DNA of 64,000 nt from an uncultured Lactococcus sp. (GCF_934191625.1 NZ_CAKPUG010000003.1:124001-188000); one strand, 5' to 3'; counted from the first letter of the stretch, positions 53,400 through 62,146 are shown. The notes: generated from the sequence alone by a model not told the origin. Numbers and translations are program-made.

Positions 53400-54020
53400 T
53401 AAAATTATTATTATGCTTAATCAAGTTATGCCTAAACAACGAATAATTTTTACAATCTTACATGAATTAGTTCACTTGCACTTTCATAATACCAATCAAA
53501 AGAAATACTTAATTTTTGCTTCAAAATTTTCTGGAGTATACCCATCAGAAATGATACCTTTTGAAGATGAAGCTAATGTTATTGCTTCACTACTCTTTTG
53601 TTCAACAGAACAATTGGAAACATTTCTACTTCGTAAGTCATCTTTTAGCTATATCTGCTCTCAAACCTGTATGAGTAAATCAGCGCTGCATAATAGATTA
53701 TTAAACTATTTCCAACATATACTTACTATGAGTTATCAACAAGCATTAGCCTACGTATTAAGACTTAGAGAAAATGAAAAAAAGCTTCTTATGAGCTTAA
53801 AACAATTATTTCTCAAAAAAAAAAACAAGATATAATTTCTAAAAATACACTCATAAAAATAAGTACTGGTATATCTGTCACTCAAAGTAAATGCCATAAA
53901 TATTTACAATATAAAAGCACAGAGGAATTAATTTTAGAACTAGAATATGCACACGCCACACACAATCATTTACTTGAGCAACTTGTTATGGAAGAATATT
54001 ATAGAAAACAAACAAAATAA
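53395..54020 (+). pseudogene. ImmA/IrrE-like metallopeptidase remnant with frameshift
   Basis: Plus-strand frame with the zinc motif FTILHELVHLHFH, and KFSGVYPSEMIPFEDEANVIASLLFC after it, as in ImmA/IrrE peptidases that cleave phage-type repressors. The N-terminus is lost at the junction near 53395. It stops at 53835, just past an 11-A run (53815-53825). A one-base shift at the run would continue in frame to 54020 with GISVTQSKCHKYLQYKSTEELILELEYA. So it is truncated and probably frameshifted. Confidence 0.6.
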
Positions 54021-54042
54021 AAAAAACGATCGTTTTTTTTAT
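54020..54042. terminator. A/T-flanked CGATCG hairpin between converging remnants
   Basis: A7-CG, GATC loop, CG-T7, symmetrical. It ends the plus-strand remnant at 54020 and the minus-strand remnant whose stop is at 54039. Confidence 0.5.
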
Positions 54043-54242
54043 TTATTAATATCTTTTTGCATAGTATTTTGTTTATTACTCATTAATAATTGAGAAATTA
54101 AGGCTAAATTTTGTTTACGTTGAATTAGATTTTGTTGGTTTTGAATATTATTCAACTTTTGTTGTTGGTCTTGTTGAAATTTTTTATTTCTTAAAACTTG
54201 AAATGCTTCTTTTAAATTATCAGCTTGTTGTGTTTTATAAGC
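54039..54242 (-). pseudogene. Gln/Asn-rich C-terminal remnant of a mobile-element protein
   Basis: About 67 codons open from a stop at 54243-54245 without a start, translating as QADNLKEAFQVLRNKKF then a QQDQQQKLNNIQNQQN coiled segment and a polar end. Such tails occur on mobilisation and replication proteins. The upstream part is gone. Assignment to a specific family is not possible. Confidence 0.4.
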
Positions 54243-54303
54243 TTATAAAAGTTTGCTACATCGTTATAATATAGAACTCTAGTAAAAATAACACTTCATA
54301 TTT

Positions 54304-54537
54304 TTATAGTTCTAAATATAAAGCTTCAATTTCAAAGAATACTGTTTCTTCAACAATTAACTCGTTGTGTAAAAGCAACGAATCATTTTTTATTTTAGAA
54401 ATAAAATATTTTATACGATTTTTACAAAAAGTACGCATATCTTTATTTCCTAAATTTTCAAAAAATGGAATATACTTCTTCTAAAATGTATTCTCCCTCG
54501 CTTTTACTTACAAAACAATATATGTAAAATCCTTCCG
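54304..54537 (-). pseudogene. Degenerate small gene of a mobile element
   Basis: Reads FYIYCFVSKSEGEYILEE in one frame and IPFFENLGNKDMRTFCKN plus IKYFISKIKNDSLLLHN in another, which align as one protein if a short frameshift near 54480 is repaired. A strong AAAGGAGG lies at about 54565 but no ATG follows. No family recognised. Confidence 0.35.
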
Positions 54538-54544
54538 CTAATTT

Positions 54545-54799
54545 TTATAACTTATGAAAAATACCTCCTTTATTCTAAATAATCAGTTGTAAGTTTCACT
54601 AGATATCCAATATATTGAGCTTATATTTTTTTAACTATGAAGTTGCTCGTTGAGAAGAACCACAGCTCGTTCTGTAATATATTTTTATCAATTTTCCCTT
54701 TCTGTAAACCCTAATCACTGTTTTACAGTTAAAATACCACCGATGATTATGATACTATCGTTTCTAAATATATAATAAAACTAATTTTTAAGATATATC
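54545..54799. other. Non-coding stretch beside the scar
   Basis: A/T-rich, no ORF, hairpin or promoter that I would defend. It separates the mobile-element remnants from the Mga-like gene. Confidence 0.4.
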
Positions 54800-56302
54800 T
54801 TATTTTGATGTTTTGTCTATTCTTTCTAACATTTTTCTTTTCAATATTTTACTACATGCTGAGAAGATTTTTTCTCTATCTTTCTTAGATACTTCTGAAT
54901 TGATGAACAATCTTTCTACATTAGGATATTTGGTATCAATGACATCTGTTCCTATAATTAAATCCGGAGTAAATTTTGGCTGTGTCACACTTAATGTAAA
55001 ATTAAAACGATTCTCTAATAAATTAGTAATCCTTTGTGCCATTATCTTATCTACGTACATTGCATTATCTGTGATTAAAAGTATATTTATCTCGGGCTCG
55101 AAATCATGGGGAGAAAATTCCATAATATATGCTTGACCGTAACGTAATGCTAATGATTTTAAAGTGTTTTCAGGAAGTTTTGGCTCATGCGAAAGAATAC
55201 TCTTCTTAATCATAGGCTTAAGGCTTGGGTAATCTCGTGTGGCATGCTTAAATATATTTATTGCTGAAGAATTGAAGAAGGCTGATTTAAATATATCCAC
55301 AAAAATCCTTCCCGAAATAAGCATAGGCCAAAAGAAAGGGTTCGCTGGGTGTGTTTCATCCCATTCCGGGTGTTTCTTTTTAATAAAAGAAATAAAATGC
55401 ATAATACTAGTATAGCTTCGTCGAGAATATTTTTTTAGTATAGTAAGTGTATTGTCTATACTATGAAATTTATCATAACACTCTGGAAAAATAAAAAAAA
55501 TAAGGAGGAGAAATTCCACTTCAACTGCAGGTAAGGCTATCTCTTTTTTTATAAGTTTTGATAATTCCCCCATGTAGTTGCTGCTATGGATAAGCTCTTC
55601 AGAGTATTCAGGGAGAAATTCTTTAGAAATATTATTCCCGGATTGTGCACGAGAAATAAAAACTGCAAGATAAAAAGTAAGATGCTTTCTTTTTCCCTCA
55701 TTAATATACCTTCCAGATGAGATAATAGAAGATATAAGATTATCTACTGTTTCTTCATTGAGCTGTTTAAAAGGCCATTCAATCCCGCGGTATATTCTCC
55801 AAAGCAAACTTATTAAACAATAACGAATAATTCGTTCTTCACCAAGAATATAAATTTGATTTTTTCTAATGGCAAACCGTACTCCAACACTTTCTAGTAA
55901 AATATTAATTTTTTGGAGCTTCCGTTTAAGAGTACTTTCACTGATAAAGTTATTTTTACAAAAAAGTGTTAAATCAATCGACGTATTAGATAAAAATGAC
56001 TCAATAAGGATAACTAAGACTTCTGATTTCATAATATTACATTTTAGTGCATAATAGTCCCTTCTATCCCCTAAAAACACATACTTTCTTTTTTGAAAAA
56101 TAATACGATTCTCCGTATCGTGGTACTCTCCTGCTACTTCATTAATATTAGTAAGGTGCTTATGAATAGTTTTTCGATTTGAATCAACCTTTTTAATTAA
56201 TTCATCCATATCTAAGCCATTCGCACTATTATAAATGCTTTCCAAAATTTGTAATTCGAAATTGGTATCGTTACTAAAAATATATTCAAAATAATTATTC
56301 AT
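54800..56302 (-). CDS. Mga/PRD-type transcriptional regulator
   Basis: 500 residues. Two N-terminal HTH regions (LESIYNSANGLDMDELIKKVDSNRKTIHKHL, and LFCKNNFISESTLKRKLQKIN near residue 125) are followed by PRD-like helical domains and a C-terminal EIIB-like segment (LLITDNAMYVDKIMAQRITNLL; LIIGTDVID). This is the Mga/AtxA layout. The start is the ATG at 56300-56302 behind AAAGGAG; an ATG 36 bases upstream has no ribosome site. It lies downstream of the WxL operon after a terminator and is the best candidate to regulate it. Confidence 0.75.
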   Translation of the reverse strand: MNNYFEYIFSNDTNFELQILESIYNSANGLDMDELIKKVDSNRKTIHKHLTNINEVAGEYHDTENRIIFQKRKYVFLGDRRDYYALKCNIMKSEVLVILIESFLSNTSIDLTLFCKNNFISESTLKRKLQKINILLESVGVRFAIRKNQIYILGEERIIRYCLISLLWRIYRGIEWPFKQLNEETVDNLISSIISSGRYINEGKRKHLTFYLAVFISRAQSGNNISKEFLPEYSEELIHSSNYMGELSKLIKKEIALPAVEVEFLLLIFFIFPECYDKFHSIDNTLTILKKYSRRSYTSIMHFISFIKKKHPEWDETHPANPFFWPMLISGRIFVDIFKSAFFNSSAINIFKHATRDYPSLKPMIKKSILSHEPKLPENTLKSLALRYGQAYIMEFSPHDFEPEINILLITDNAMYVDKIMAQRITNLLENRFNFTLSVTQPKFTPDLIIGTDVIDTKYPNVERLFINSEVSKKDREKIFSACSKILKRKMLERIDKTSK

Positions 56303-56432
56303 TTCTATTTCATCTCCTTTTATTATTCTAAAATCCATGTTTAGTTTAATTATACTTAAAGATTGTAGTATGGCTGCCTAAAATGCATTACTTCTCCAAA
56401 AAGCTCATCATTCCATACCTATGTTTTGACAT

Positions 56433-56456
56433 AATAAAAAATCCGCTAGGATTTCT
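56433..56456 (-). terminator. Terminator after the WxL operon
   Basis: Minus strand AAATCC-TAGC-GGATTT then a T run, 9 bases after the stop of the large WxL gene. Confidence 0.75.
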
Positions 56457-56462
56457 TATCTA

Positions 56463-58718
56463 TTATTCGGGCACATTACTGATATCCCACTCTATAGTCG
56501 CTTGATATTGCTGATTGACTTCCAGTGCTGAGCCATGCGTATTTAGCGAGACATTAGGAAACTTAAGCTGCCAATTTCCTTGCCCAGTATTCGCTTGTGC
56601 ATTTGCAACCCTGACCGGGCCATTTTCAGATAATATAAATTCAGAGGTAGTCGGAGGGGTTGAGGTATTCCCTGCCGCAGGGATAACTTCTCCTTTATCA
56701 AATGACAATGTGGCACCTTTAATGGATTGACCACTTTCCGTTGTAAACTGTTGGATCAAATTAGCTGTTATGTTCCATCCTTTATTTGCAGCAGTATCAT
56801 CTGATACCCCAAGTACTCCTTGAGGTGACATAGAGTAGATAGGTTTTCCTTTTAATTCTTGAGTTCCGAAATCTAAATCTGGTACATCATCCAATGTTAC
56901 AGATACGGGAGGTGCAATAATAGTGAGAGTAAAGTTCTTTGTGATTATATCAAAGTATTTGTTATCCTCTGCTATAAGAGCTTCACGCAGTGTGCTGTAT
57001 CGTTTCCCGTCTGGACCGATTACATCCTGGACAATAGAGCCTTCAGGAAGAGTAAGGGAAGCTTCTGTAGGATTTACAATTACACCACCTGTCACACCTG
57101 TTTGTACAAAGGGATCTGGTAAAGTCGGTGCATTAGGACGTGTCCCTTCTATATACTTATAGGTAAATTTGGCAGTTGATTTTCTTCCTTTTAAATAAAC
57201 ACTAAAGTAATTAGCCCAAGCATTAGTCTCGATATCTTCATAATTAGGATTAGCCTCCATTGCGGTTTTTAAATCAGGATAAATTTTGCCATTCTTCCCA
57301 TCCGGACCGACGACATAATCCATTTCATAACCTAGAGGTATTCCCGAGTCCCCTAAAAAGTCCTTTAGAGGACTACCATAAGCCCCTGTGGTTGTTATTG
57401 AATCGGGCAACGCTTGTGCGAGACCTTCTACTTTAGAAATGGTAGATTTAGGACTTCCCCCCACAAGTCCTGTTAGAGCATCTGTAACTTCACCTGTTCC
57501 TGGTGTTCCTTTTGAATAATAAAATTGTAAGGTTGCTGTTTCAATTTTGGGTGTGTAGTTATAATAAACGTTAATTTCACTTGATGTTGCAGCACTTGTA
57601 TCACTACTTACAACAGTTGTGCTTCCTCCTTTTAGGAAGGTATAATTAGAAATTTTAGGTGCTGCATAATCGTAAGTATCAAGGGAGTTAAGCGTACCAT
57701 TCGTTACACCAACGGTATCTCCTGTATTAGCGATTATGCTTGATGCTGGTGCTTGTTTAATGAGTGTATTGGTACTGTTATCAATATAGTTGATTTTAAC
57801 AGAGGATGTCCCTTTTGTCGCAGAAAAACTAGAGGCATTTGTGGCATTTCCTTCTAAGATAACACCTGTGTTAGCACCTGTAATACCCACACTTCCAAAA
57901 GTCATTTGGTGCCGCATAGTCACTGTCCTTTGAAGAGGGGTGGAGTTCAAGCTAGATAAAAGCGAAAGTGTTCCAGTATAAGTACCATCCCCGTTATCAC
58001 TTATATTAGTCCAAGTGAGAGTTTGAGTTTCCTTCCCTTCATAAGAATATTGAAATAAACCTTCACTTACTAGAGTATAGGTAACAGGAACAGCTTTTTG
58101 AGGCCATCCTGGGACAACAGAATTAGATGTTTCCACATTTCCCAATGCATCTGTTTGACGAATTAATATATTTTCCTTAGTGGTATCACTTAATGAAGTG
58201 TCAAAGCCCTTATTATTCCAGGGGTCACGTCCCACAAAAAAGGAATTAGGCAGACCTTGTATTCCTAAATATTTTCCCGTTGCACTTGGGCCATTTTTTT
58301 GTATTGTAGCTTTATCCTCAGGTGTTAAAAAGAAACCTGCCGCATCTCCCCATGAACCAGAATTTTTTGATTTATAACTATAAGGCACTGATATTGACAC
58401 TGGTTTTGAAAAATCAATCGTCGCATTCATGACATGGTAGGTCCAACTTCCAGTTTGAGAATTTGCTAAGCGAAAGTAATTATCACTTTGCCATTGCCAC
58501 CAAGAAGTACTCCCAGAGAGCACTGACCAATTGTTCTTGTTTTGTTGAAAAGTACTGTCTAAAGTATGATTCCCTGTATCGACAGTTTCTCCTGGTACGA
58601 GTGTCCCTGAAATAGATGTGGCCGCTTCAACTTTTTCTGAATTGAAAAGCAAGCTATTGAGAGAAAAGAGGGCCGCACTACATGCCACAATTATTCCTAG
58701 TTTGGTCGATTTTTTCAT
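56463..58718 (-). CDS. Large WxL-domain surface protein with lectin-like and MucBP-like modules
   Basis: 751 residues with a signal peptide (about 1-33, VEAATS). Residues about 60-295 look like an L-type lectin (WQSDNYFRLANSQTGSW; GDAAGFFLTPEDKA; VTMRHQMTFGSVGITG). Residues about 305-390 (VKINYIDNSTNTLIKQAP...YYNYTP) and 395-590 are MucBP-like repeats. The C-terminal WxL domain (about 605-751) opens DLDFGTQELKGKPIY, includes GWNITANL, and ends GNWQLKFPNV and ATIEWDISNVPE. WxL domains bind peptidoglycan non-covalently. It is last in the csc operon. Confidence 0.85.
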   Translation of the reverse strand: MKKSTKLGIIVACSAALFSLNSLLFNSEKVEAATSISGTLVPGETVDTGNHTLDSTFQQNKNNWSVLSGSTSWWQWQSDNYFRLANSQTGSWTYHVMNATIDFSKPVSISVPYSYKSKNSGSWGDAAGFFLTPEDKATIQKNGPSATGKYLGIQGLPNSFFVGRDPWNNKGFDTSLSDTTKENILIRQTDALGNVETSNSVVPGWPQKAVPVTYTLVSEGLFQYSYEGKETQTLTWTNISDNGDGTYTGTLSLLSSLNSTPLQRTVTMRHQMTFGSVGITGANTGVILEGNATNASSFSATKGTSSVKINYIDNSTNTLIKQAPASSIIANTGDTVGVTNGTLNSLDTYDYAAPKISNYTFLKGGSTTVVSSDTSAATSSEINVYYNYTPKIETATLQFYYSKGTPGTGEVTDALTGLVGGSPKSTISKVEGLAQALPDSITTTGAYGSPLKDFLGDSGIPLGYEMDYVVGPDGKNGKIYPDLKTAMEANPNYEDIETNAWANYFSVYLKGRKSTAKFTYKYIEGTRPNAPTLPDPFVQTGVTGGVIVNPTEASLTLPEGSIVQDVIGPDGKRYSTLREALIAEDNKYFDIITKNFTLTIIAPPVSVTLDDVPDLDFGTQELKGKPIYSMSPQGVLGVSDDTAANKGWNITANLIQQFTTESGQSIKGATLSFDKGEVIPAAGNTSTPPTTSEFILSENGPVRVANAQANTGQGNWQLKFPNVSLNTHGSALEVNQQYQATIEWDISNVPE

Positions 58719-58742
58719 CCGTTTCTTCCTTTACATCTTTCT

Positions 58743-58810
58743 GTTTTCTTTTTGAAAAAAGAAAAGAATAACTTAAGTAGAGTCTTCTTCTCCTTTTTCA
58801 AAAAGAAAAC
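58743..58810. repeat. 17-bp inverted repeat between the two WxL genes
   Basis: GTTTTCTTTTTGAAAAA (58743-58759) and its exact complement (58794-58810), 34 bases apart. It can form a hairpin in the intergenic mRNA and may reduce expression of the large WxL gene or protect the small-WxL mRNA. Confidence 0.6.
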
Positions 58811-58848
58811 CTTATATCAAATAAAATTTTCTTTAATCTTTGAGGCAA

Positions 58849-59565
58849 TTATGCGCCAGGAACAACACTTAAAGCATATTCCAATGTTGTAGTATATGTA
58901 CCAGCTTTAGCAGATCCTGCAGGAACGCTAAGTGAGATTGGTCCATCTGCTTCATTTCCTGTATAATCAGCTGCTGCACCATATTTCACCGCATATGTTC
59001 CGTAACTTCCTTCAGCGTTTGAAGTCATCACTGGGGTTGCAGTACCCACTGCTAAGTTTGTGATGTTTGAAGCTGTTGGCATATATGCACTTGTACCAGA
59101 AGCATCACCAGTATATACGGCAGCCGCATCACTAAAGCTTAATTGTGCACCAGTTAAATCATTTTTCCCATTGTTAAACTGTGCCAATTGTGTCACTGTA
59201 ACTGACCATGTTCCTTCACCACGAAGATCGTGCATAGCAACAAAGTCTGCGCCAGAAGTTTTATCATCTTTTGAAGCAAAGTAAGTTGTTGCTTTATCTG
59301 AAATTTCATGTGTACCGAAATCTAAACTTGACGCATAATCTAATGCGATTGTACCAGCAACACCAGGAATTTCAGGATTTGGATTTTCTCCTGGATTTTC
59401 AGGATCAACAACTCCTGGGTTAGAAGTATTTGGTGCTGCAGTGAAGTTTACTGTGCCTTCAGAAGTAAAGGTATTTTGGTCAATACTGTCGGCAGAGACT
59501 GTTGCTGTACCGAAAAGTGCAAGAGTTGAAAGTGCGGCTGCAGAGAGTGTGATAATTTTTTTCAT
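58849..59565 (-). CDS. Small WxL-domain surface protein
   Basis: 238 residues, signal peptide about 1-25 (ATVSA), then a Pro/Asn-rich linker (GVVDPENPGENPNPEIPG) and one WxL domain: ALDYASSLDFGTHEISDK, GTWSVTVTQLAQFNN, then TLEYALSVVPGA at the end. The first WxL motif is present as W-S-V; the second Trp is replaced by Tyr. It resembles CscB/WxL proteins that attach to the cell wall via complexes with DUF916 proteins. It follows the LPxTG gene by 40 bases. Confidence 0.85.
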   Translation of the reverse strand: MKKIITLSAAALSTLALFGTATVSADSIDQNTFTSEGTVNFTAAPNTSNPGVVDPENPGENPNPEIPGVAGTIALDYASSLDFGTHEISDKATTYFASKDDKTSGADFVAMHDLRGEGTWSVTVTQLAQFNNGKNDLTGAQLSFSDAAAVYTGDASGTSAYMPTASNITNLAVGTATPVMTSNAEGSYGTYAVKYGAAADYTGNEADGPISLSVPAGSAKAGTYTTTLEYALSVVPGA

Positions 59566-59605
59566 GAGAGTTTAATGTTCCTTTCTAAAGAACGATAATT
59601 TATTA

Positions 59606-59902
59606 TTAAATACTCTTTGTCTTCCTTTGACTAAAGAGTAATGTACTTAATGCGACAACGAGTACTCCAATAAAAGCTATTGAAGAGGAATCCTCCCCCG
59701 TACGGGGCAGTACTTGATTTGATGCATTCATCATCTGTACTGTCTCAAGATGTTCTTCATCAGATGGGGGAGAAGGGACTGTGCTTGGGGCTTCATAGAA
59801 ACCTACTTTTCCATGGGTCATTACTGAATTCGCATGACTTGTCATAGCTGTAGTATTTCCTAATATTAGAATTAAAGCAAGAACAATATATTTATATCTC
59901 AC
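59606..59902 (-). CDS. Small LPxTG-anchored protein (CscD-like)
   Basis: 98 residues, GTG start behind AAAGGAG. Signal peptide about 1-25, a short linker with PSTVPSPPSDEEH, then the sortase signal VLPRTGEDSSS, hydrophobic stretch and positive tail (SQRKTKSI). Matches the small LPxTG protein of WxL/Csc clusters. Confidence 0.8.
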   Translation of the reverse strand: MRYKYIVLALILILGNTTAMTSHANSVMTHGKVGFYEAPSTVPSPPSDEEHLETVQMMNASNQVLPRTGEDSSSIAFIGVLVVALSTLLFSQRKTKSI

Positions 59903-59989
59903 ATAGAAATTCTCCTTTCACATTTATTTATATTTATACCTTCAATAAATGAAGTTGAATATCATGGGTGTTTAAGTCACTTGGAGAGT

Positions 59990-61099
59990 TTATTCTTTGT
60001 CGGACTCCTCTTCTTTTCTTCTTTTCAAGAGAAGAAAGATAATGACAAGGAGAAGGGCAATGATGCCTAAACCAATAATCATCACCCAATTTATTGAATT
60101 TTTCTTTTCAACTGTGGGATCGGATTTATTGAGCTTTTTGGCCTCTGTATCTGTGACTTCAAAATCTTTTTCAAGGATCCATTTGTATTTATAATGAACA
60201 TTTTTGCCCTCTACTTCTTTTACATATTTCCCATCCTCAGATTTTTCACCATATGCTTCAATATAAGCATGGTACTTTCCAGGAGCGAGAGGCTTTGAAG
60301 TTCCACTTGATAAGTCCCCTTGTTTGGAGACCGGGATAGATAAATCAAAATTCGAGTTTGGAGCCATTTGCATGTTCGCATTATTATAACTATAGCTCAC
60401 GGATTTATCCGCTTGAGCAGTAATTTTAGAAGATACATTAAGCTGATTTAAGTAAGACATTTCAGAATTCTGTAAGTTTGCCTTTATGACATTCCTATTG
60501 TTTACTTGCCCTGCTTCAATCTTATTTAACTTAAGAGAGGGCGCAACTTCTTTTTCTGATTGACGCATAACGAGTGCAACCACATACCGATACTCATTTT
60601 TTACAGATACAGAAGTATCTTTTGAAGTATTTTCTTTATCTGTTTCACTTGTTTCTTGCTTAAAGGTGAAACCACCGGCCATCACACCTTGGAAGGCTTC
60701 TTCAGGCATTTTTACTTTTGCCTTAACATCCACATTTGACTGTGCGGGAACTTTGACTTGTTTTTCAACTTGTACATAGTCTGAAATATTATATTTCAGT
60801 GAGGAATCCTCTTTTTTTTCAGTAGGGAGATAAACAGCAAGCCCAGAATCAGCAGTTGTAGCATTAGAAAATGTGGTATTTACCGTTACTTCCTTATCGG
60901 TTGTATTTGACAGCTTTATGGTTAATTCTTGGGATTCACTGGGTTTCATAAGTAAATCAAAATAACCTAGGCTTTTGTCAGTTTGATTACTTGGTAACTG
61001 AGGAACAACACTAAAATTTGCGCCTTCTGCAGCAACTTTAGTCCCTCCAAGTAAAAGAAAACCTAATAACAGTAGCCCAATTTTTTTAATTTTAAGCAA
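59990..61099 (-). CDS. DUF916/DUF3324 membrane-anchored surface protein (CscA-like)
   Basis: 369 residues, TTG start. Signal peptide about 1-25, DUF916 domain about 27-150 (NFSVVPQLPSNQTDKSLGYFDLLMKPSESQELTIKL), DUF3324 about 160-315 (YRYVVALVMRQ; NSNFDLSIPVSK; APGKYHAYIEAYG), a transmembrane helix about 336-358 and a short charged tail. Csc proteins of this kind partner WxL proteins at the wall. It is first gene of the operon. The region upstream has phased ATTACG repeats. Confidence 0.85.
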   Translation of the reverse strand: MLKIKKIGLLLLGFLLLGGTKVAAEGANFSVVPQLPSNQTDKSLGYFDLLMKPSESQELTIKLSNTTDKEVTVNTTFSNATTADSGLAVYLPTEKKEDSSLKYNISDYVQVEKQVKVPAQSNVDVKAKVKMPEEAFQGVMAGGFTFKQETSETDKENTSKDTSVSVKNEYRYVVALVMRQSEKEVAPSLKLNKIEAGQVNNRNVIKANLQNSEMSYLNQLNVSSKITAQADKSVSYSYNNANMQMAPNSNFDLSIPVSKQGDLSSGTSKPLAPGKYHAYIEAYGEKSEDGKYVKEVEGKNVHYKYKWILEKDFEVTDTEAKKLNKSDPTVEKKNSINWVMIIGLGIIALLLVIIFLLLKRRKEEESDKE

Positions 61100-61198
61100 T
61101 TGAATCTTTCCTTTTAAATTATTTTATAATGTGTTAAAACTTAAGGATTAAGGTATATAACGGCTGAAGCCTTAAAGAAAACTTTAACGACAAGATAT

Positions 61199-61228
61199 AA
61201 TTTATCACTATAATAAATGGAATACTAC
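61199..61228. repeat. Repeat unit A: two motifs shared with 61982-62146
   Basis: AATTTATCACTATAA (61199-61213) and ATGGAATACTAC (61217-61228) recur exactly at 61982-61996 and 62135-62146, on either side of the Spx-like gene region. They may be binding sites for one regulator acting on the csc, spx-like and sulP promoters. Confidence 0.45.
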
Positions 61229-61244
61229 TAGAATGCTCATGGAA

Positions 61245-61340
61245 ATTACGCCCATAATTCGTAATAAATTACGAATACATTACGTCAAAAACTCGCCTCT
61301 TTTAACTTACTAGGACTATATAAATCACGCAATCATTACG
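61245..61340. promoter_or_regulatory. Phased ATTACG repeats upstream of the csc operon
   Basis: ATTACG at 61245, 61268, 61279 and 61335, plus the palindrome ATTCGTAAT-AA-ATTACGAAT (61257-61276). The first three starts are 23 and 11 bp apart, close to two turns and one turn of the helix. They lie 145-240 bp upstream of the TTG of the DUF916 gene. The rest of 61100-61559 shows only weak -10-like sequences. Confidence 0.5.
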
Positions 61341-61559
61341 TTCGCATAAAATAGGTAAAAGTTGATGTCGTTGATAGAGTGCTTGCGTCATACAAATATG
61401 TGGTTTATAAGCATTCTAGACTTGAGAAAATACTTTACCTACGTATCAAATCATATTTAAAGTCTTTCATTTAGTATTATTTAGGAAAAATAAAAAAACA
61501 CAATTTTTTAATAAATCATGTTCATGTCTAGGTCTTAATTTTCTAACTCATACATAAGG

Positions 61560-61913
61560 TTATAATTTGTGCGAGTATTTAATCAGTCTCGCTTCATCAT
61601 ATCCTATCTGTGAAAAATTAGGAGAGAGAATAATTGGATCCTGAAGTAAATACGAATTTTTTTCTAAATAACGTAAGCTTTCACTAAATCTTAACTCCTT
61701 GGCCTTTTTCTTCTTATAGTGAAGAAAATATGACCGTGGATCTTGACGTAAAATTTGGGAGATATCCATATCAGATAAATAAATCAACTGGAAAATGCTT
61801 TTTTCAGCAATATCATTTATATTTACTTTATTTACCTCTAGATTATTTTGTCTAAACCACTCTATGGCTCTTTTAGAATCCTTAGAATGTTTCCTATAAT
61901 AAAGTGTAACCAT
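61560..61913 (-). CDS. Spx/ArsC-family protein lacking the CxxC motif
   Basis: 117 residues of the Spx length and fold: MVTLYYRKHSKDSKRAIEWF at the N-terminus, SIFQLIYLSDMDISQILRQDPRSYFLHYKKK, LRYLEKNSYLLQDPIILSPN and GYDEARLIKYSHKL. In classical Spx the first loop is CxxC; here it reads S-K-D-S. So redox sensing through that disulfide is lost. Paralogues of this type occur in lactococci; role may be interaction with RNA polymerase or with Spx partners. Minus strand, alone. Confidence 0.7.
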   Translation of the reverse strand: MVTLYYRKHSKDSKRAIEWFRQNNLEVNKVNINDIAEKSIFQLIYLSDMDISQILRQDPRSYFLHYKKKKAKELRFSESLRYLEKNSYLLQDPIILSPNFSQIGYDEARLIKYSHKL

Positions 61914-61981
61914 TTCAATACTTTCCTTTTAAAAAATAATTTTCTATTTTCAATTACTTTAGTAGTAAATTTATAGTAATA

Positions 61982-61996
61982 AATTTATCACTATAA
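61982..61996. repeat. Repeat unit B, first motif
   Basis: AATTTATCACTATAA, identical to 61199-61213. It lies 69 bases before the start of the Spx-like gene and pairs partly with TTATAGT at 61971-61977 as an inverted repeat. Confidence 0.4.
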
Positions 61997-62049
61997 AATA
62001 AAAATTTCTAGGAAGGAACCTTTTAAACGATTTTTTAATTTTTCAAGAA

Positions 62050-62092
62050 AAATTACAAAATAGTATCATAAAATGATGCTATTTTGTAATTT
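62050..62092. repeat. 20-bp hairpin in the spx-sulP gap
   Basis: Arms 62050-62069 and 62073-62092 pair over 20 bases with a single G-T mismatch (wobble) around AAA; ATTACAAAATAG is typical of the arm. No gene ends here on either strand, so a terminator role is unclear. A remnant of a small palindromic element is possible. Confidence 0.5.
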
Positions 62093-62134
62093 AAAGGGAA
62101 TACAATACGATAATCATTGATTGTGATAGTTAAT

Positions 62135-62146
62135 ATGGAATACTAC
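62135..62146. repeat. Repeat unit B, second motif
   Basis: ATGGAATACTAC, identical to 61217-61228, preceded by GTGATAG, which is the complement of CTATCAC. The 61914-62407 gap otherwise holds only the hairpin and inverted repeat listed here. Confidence 0.4.
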
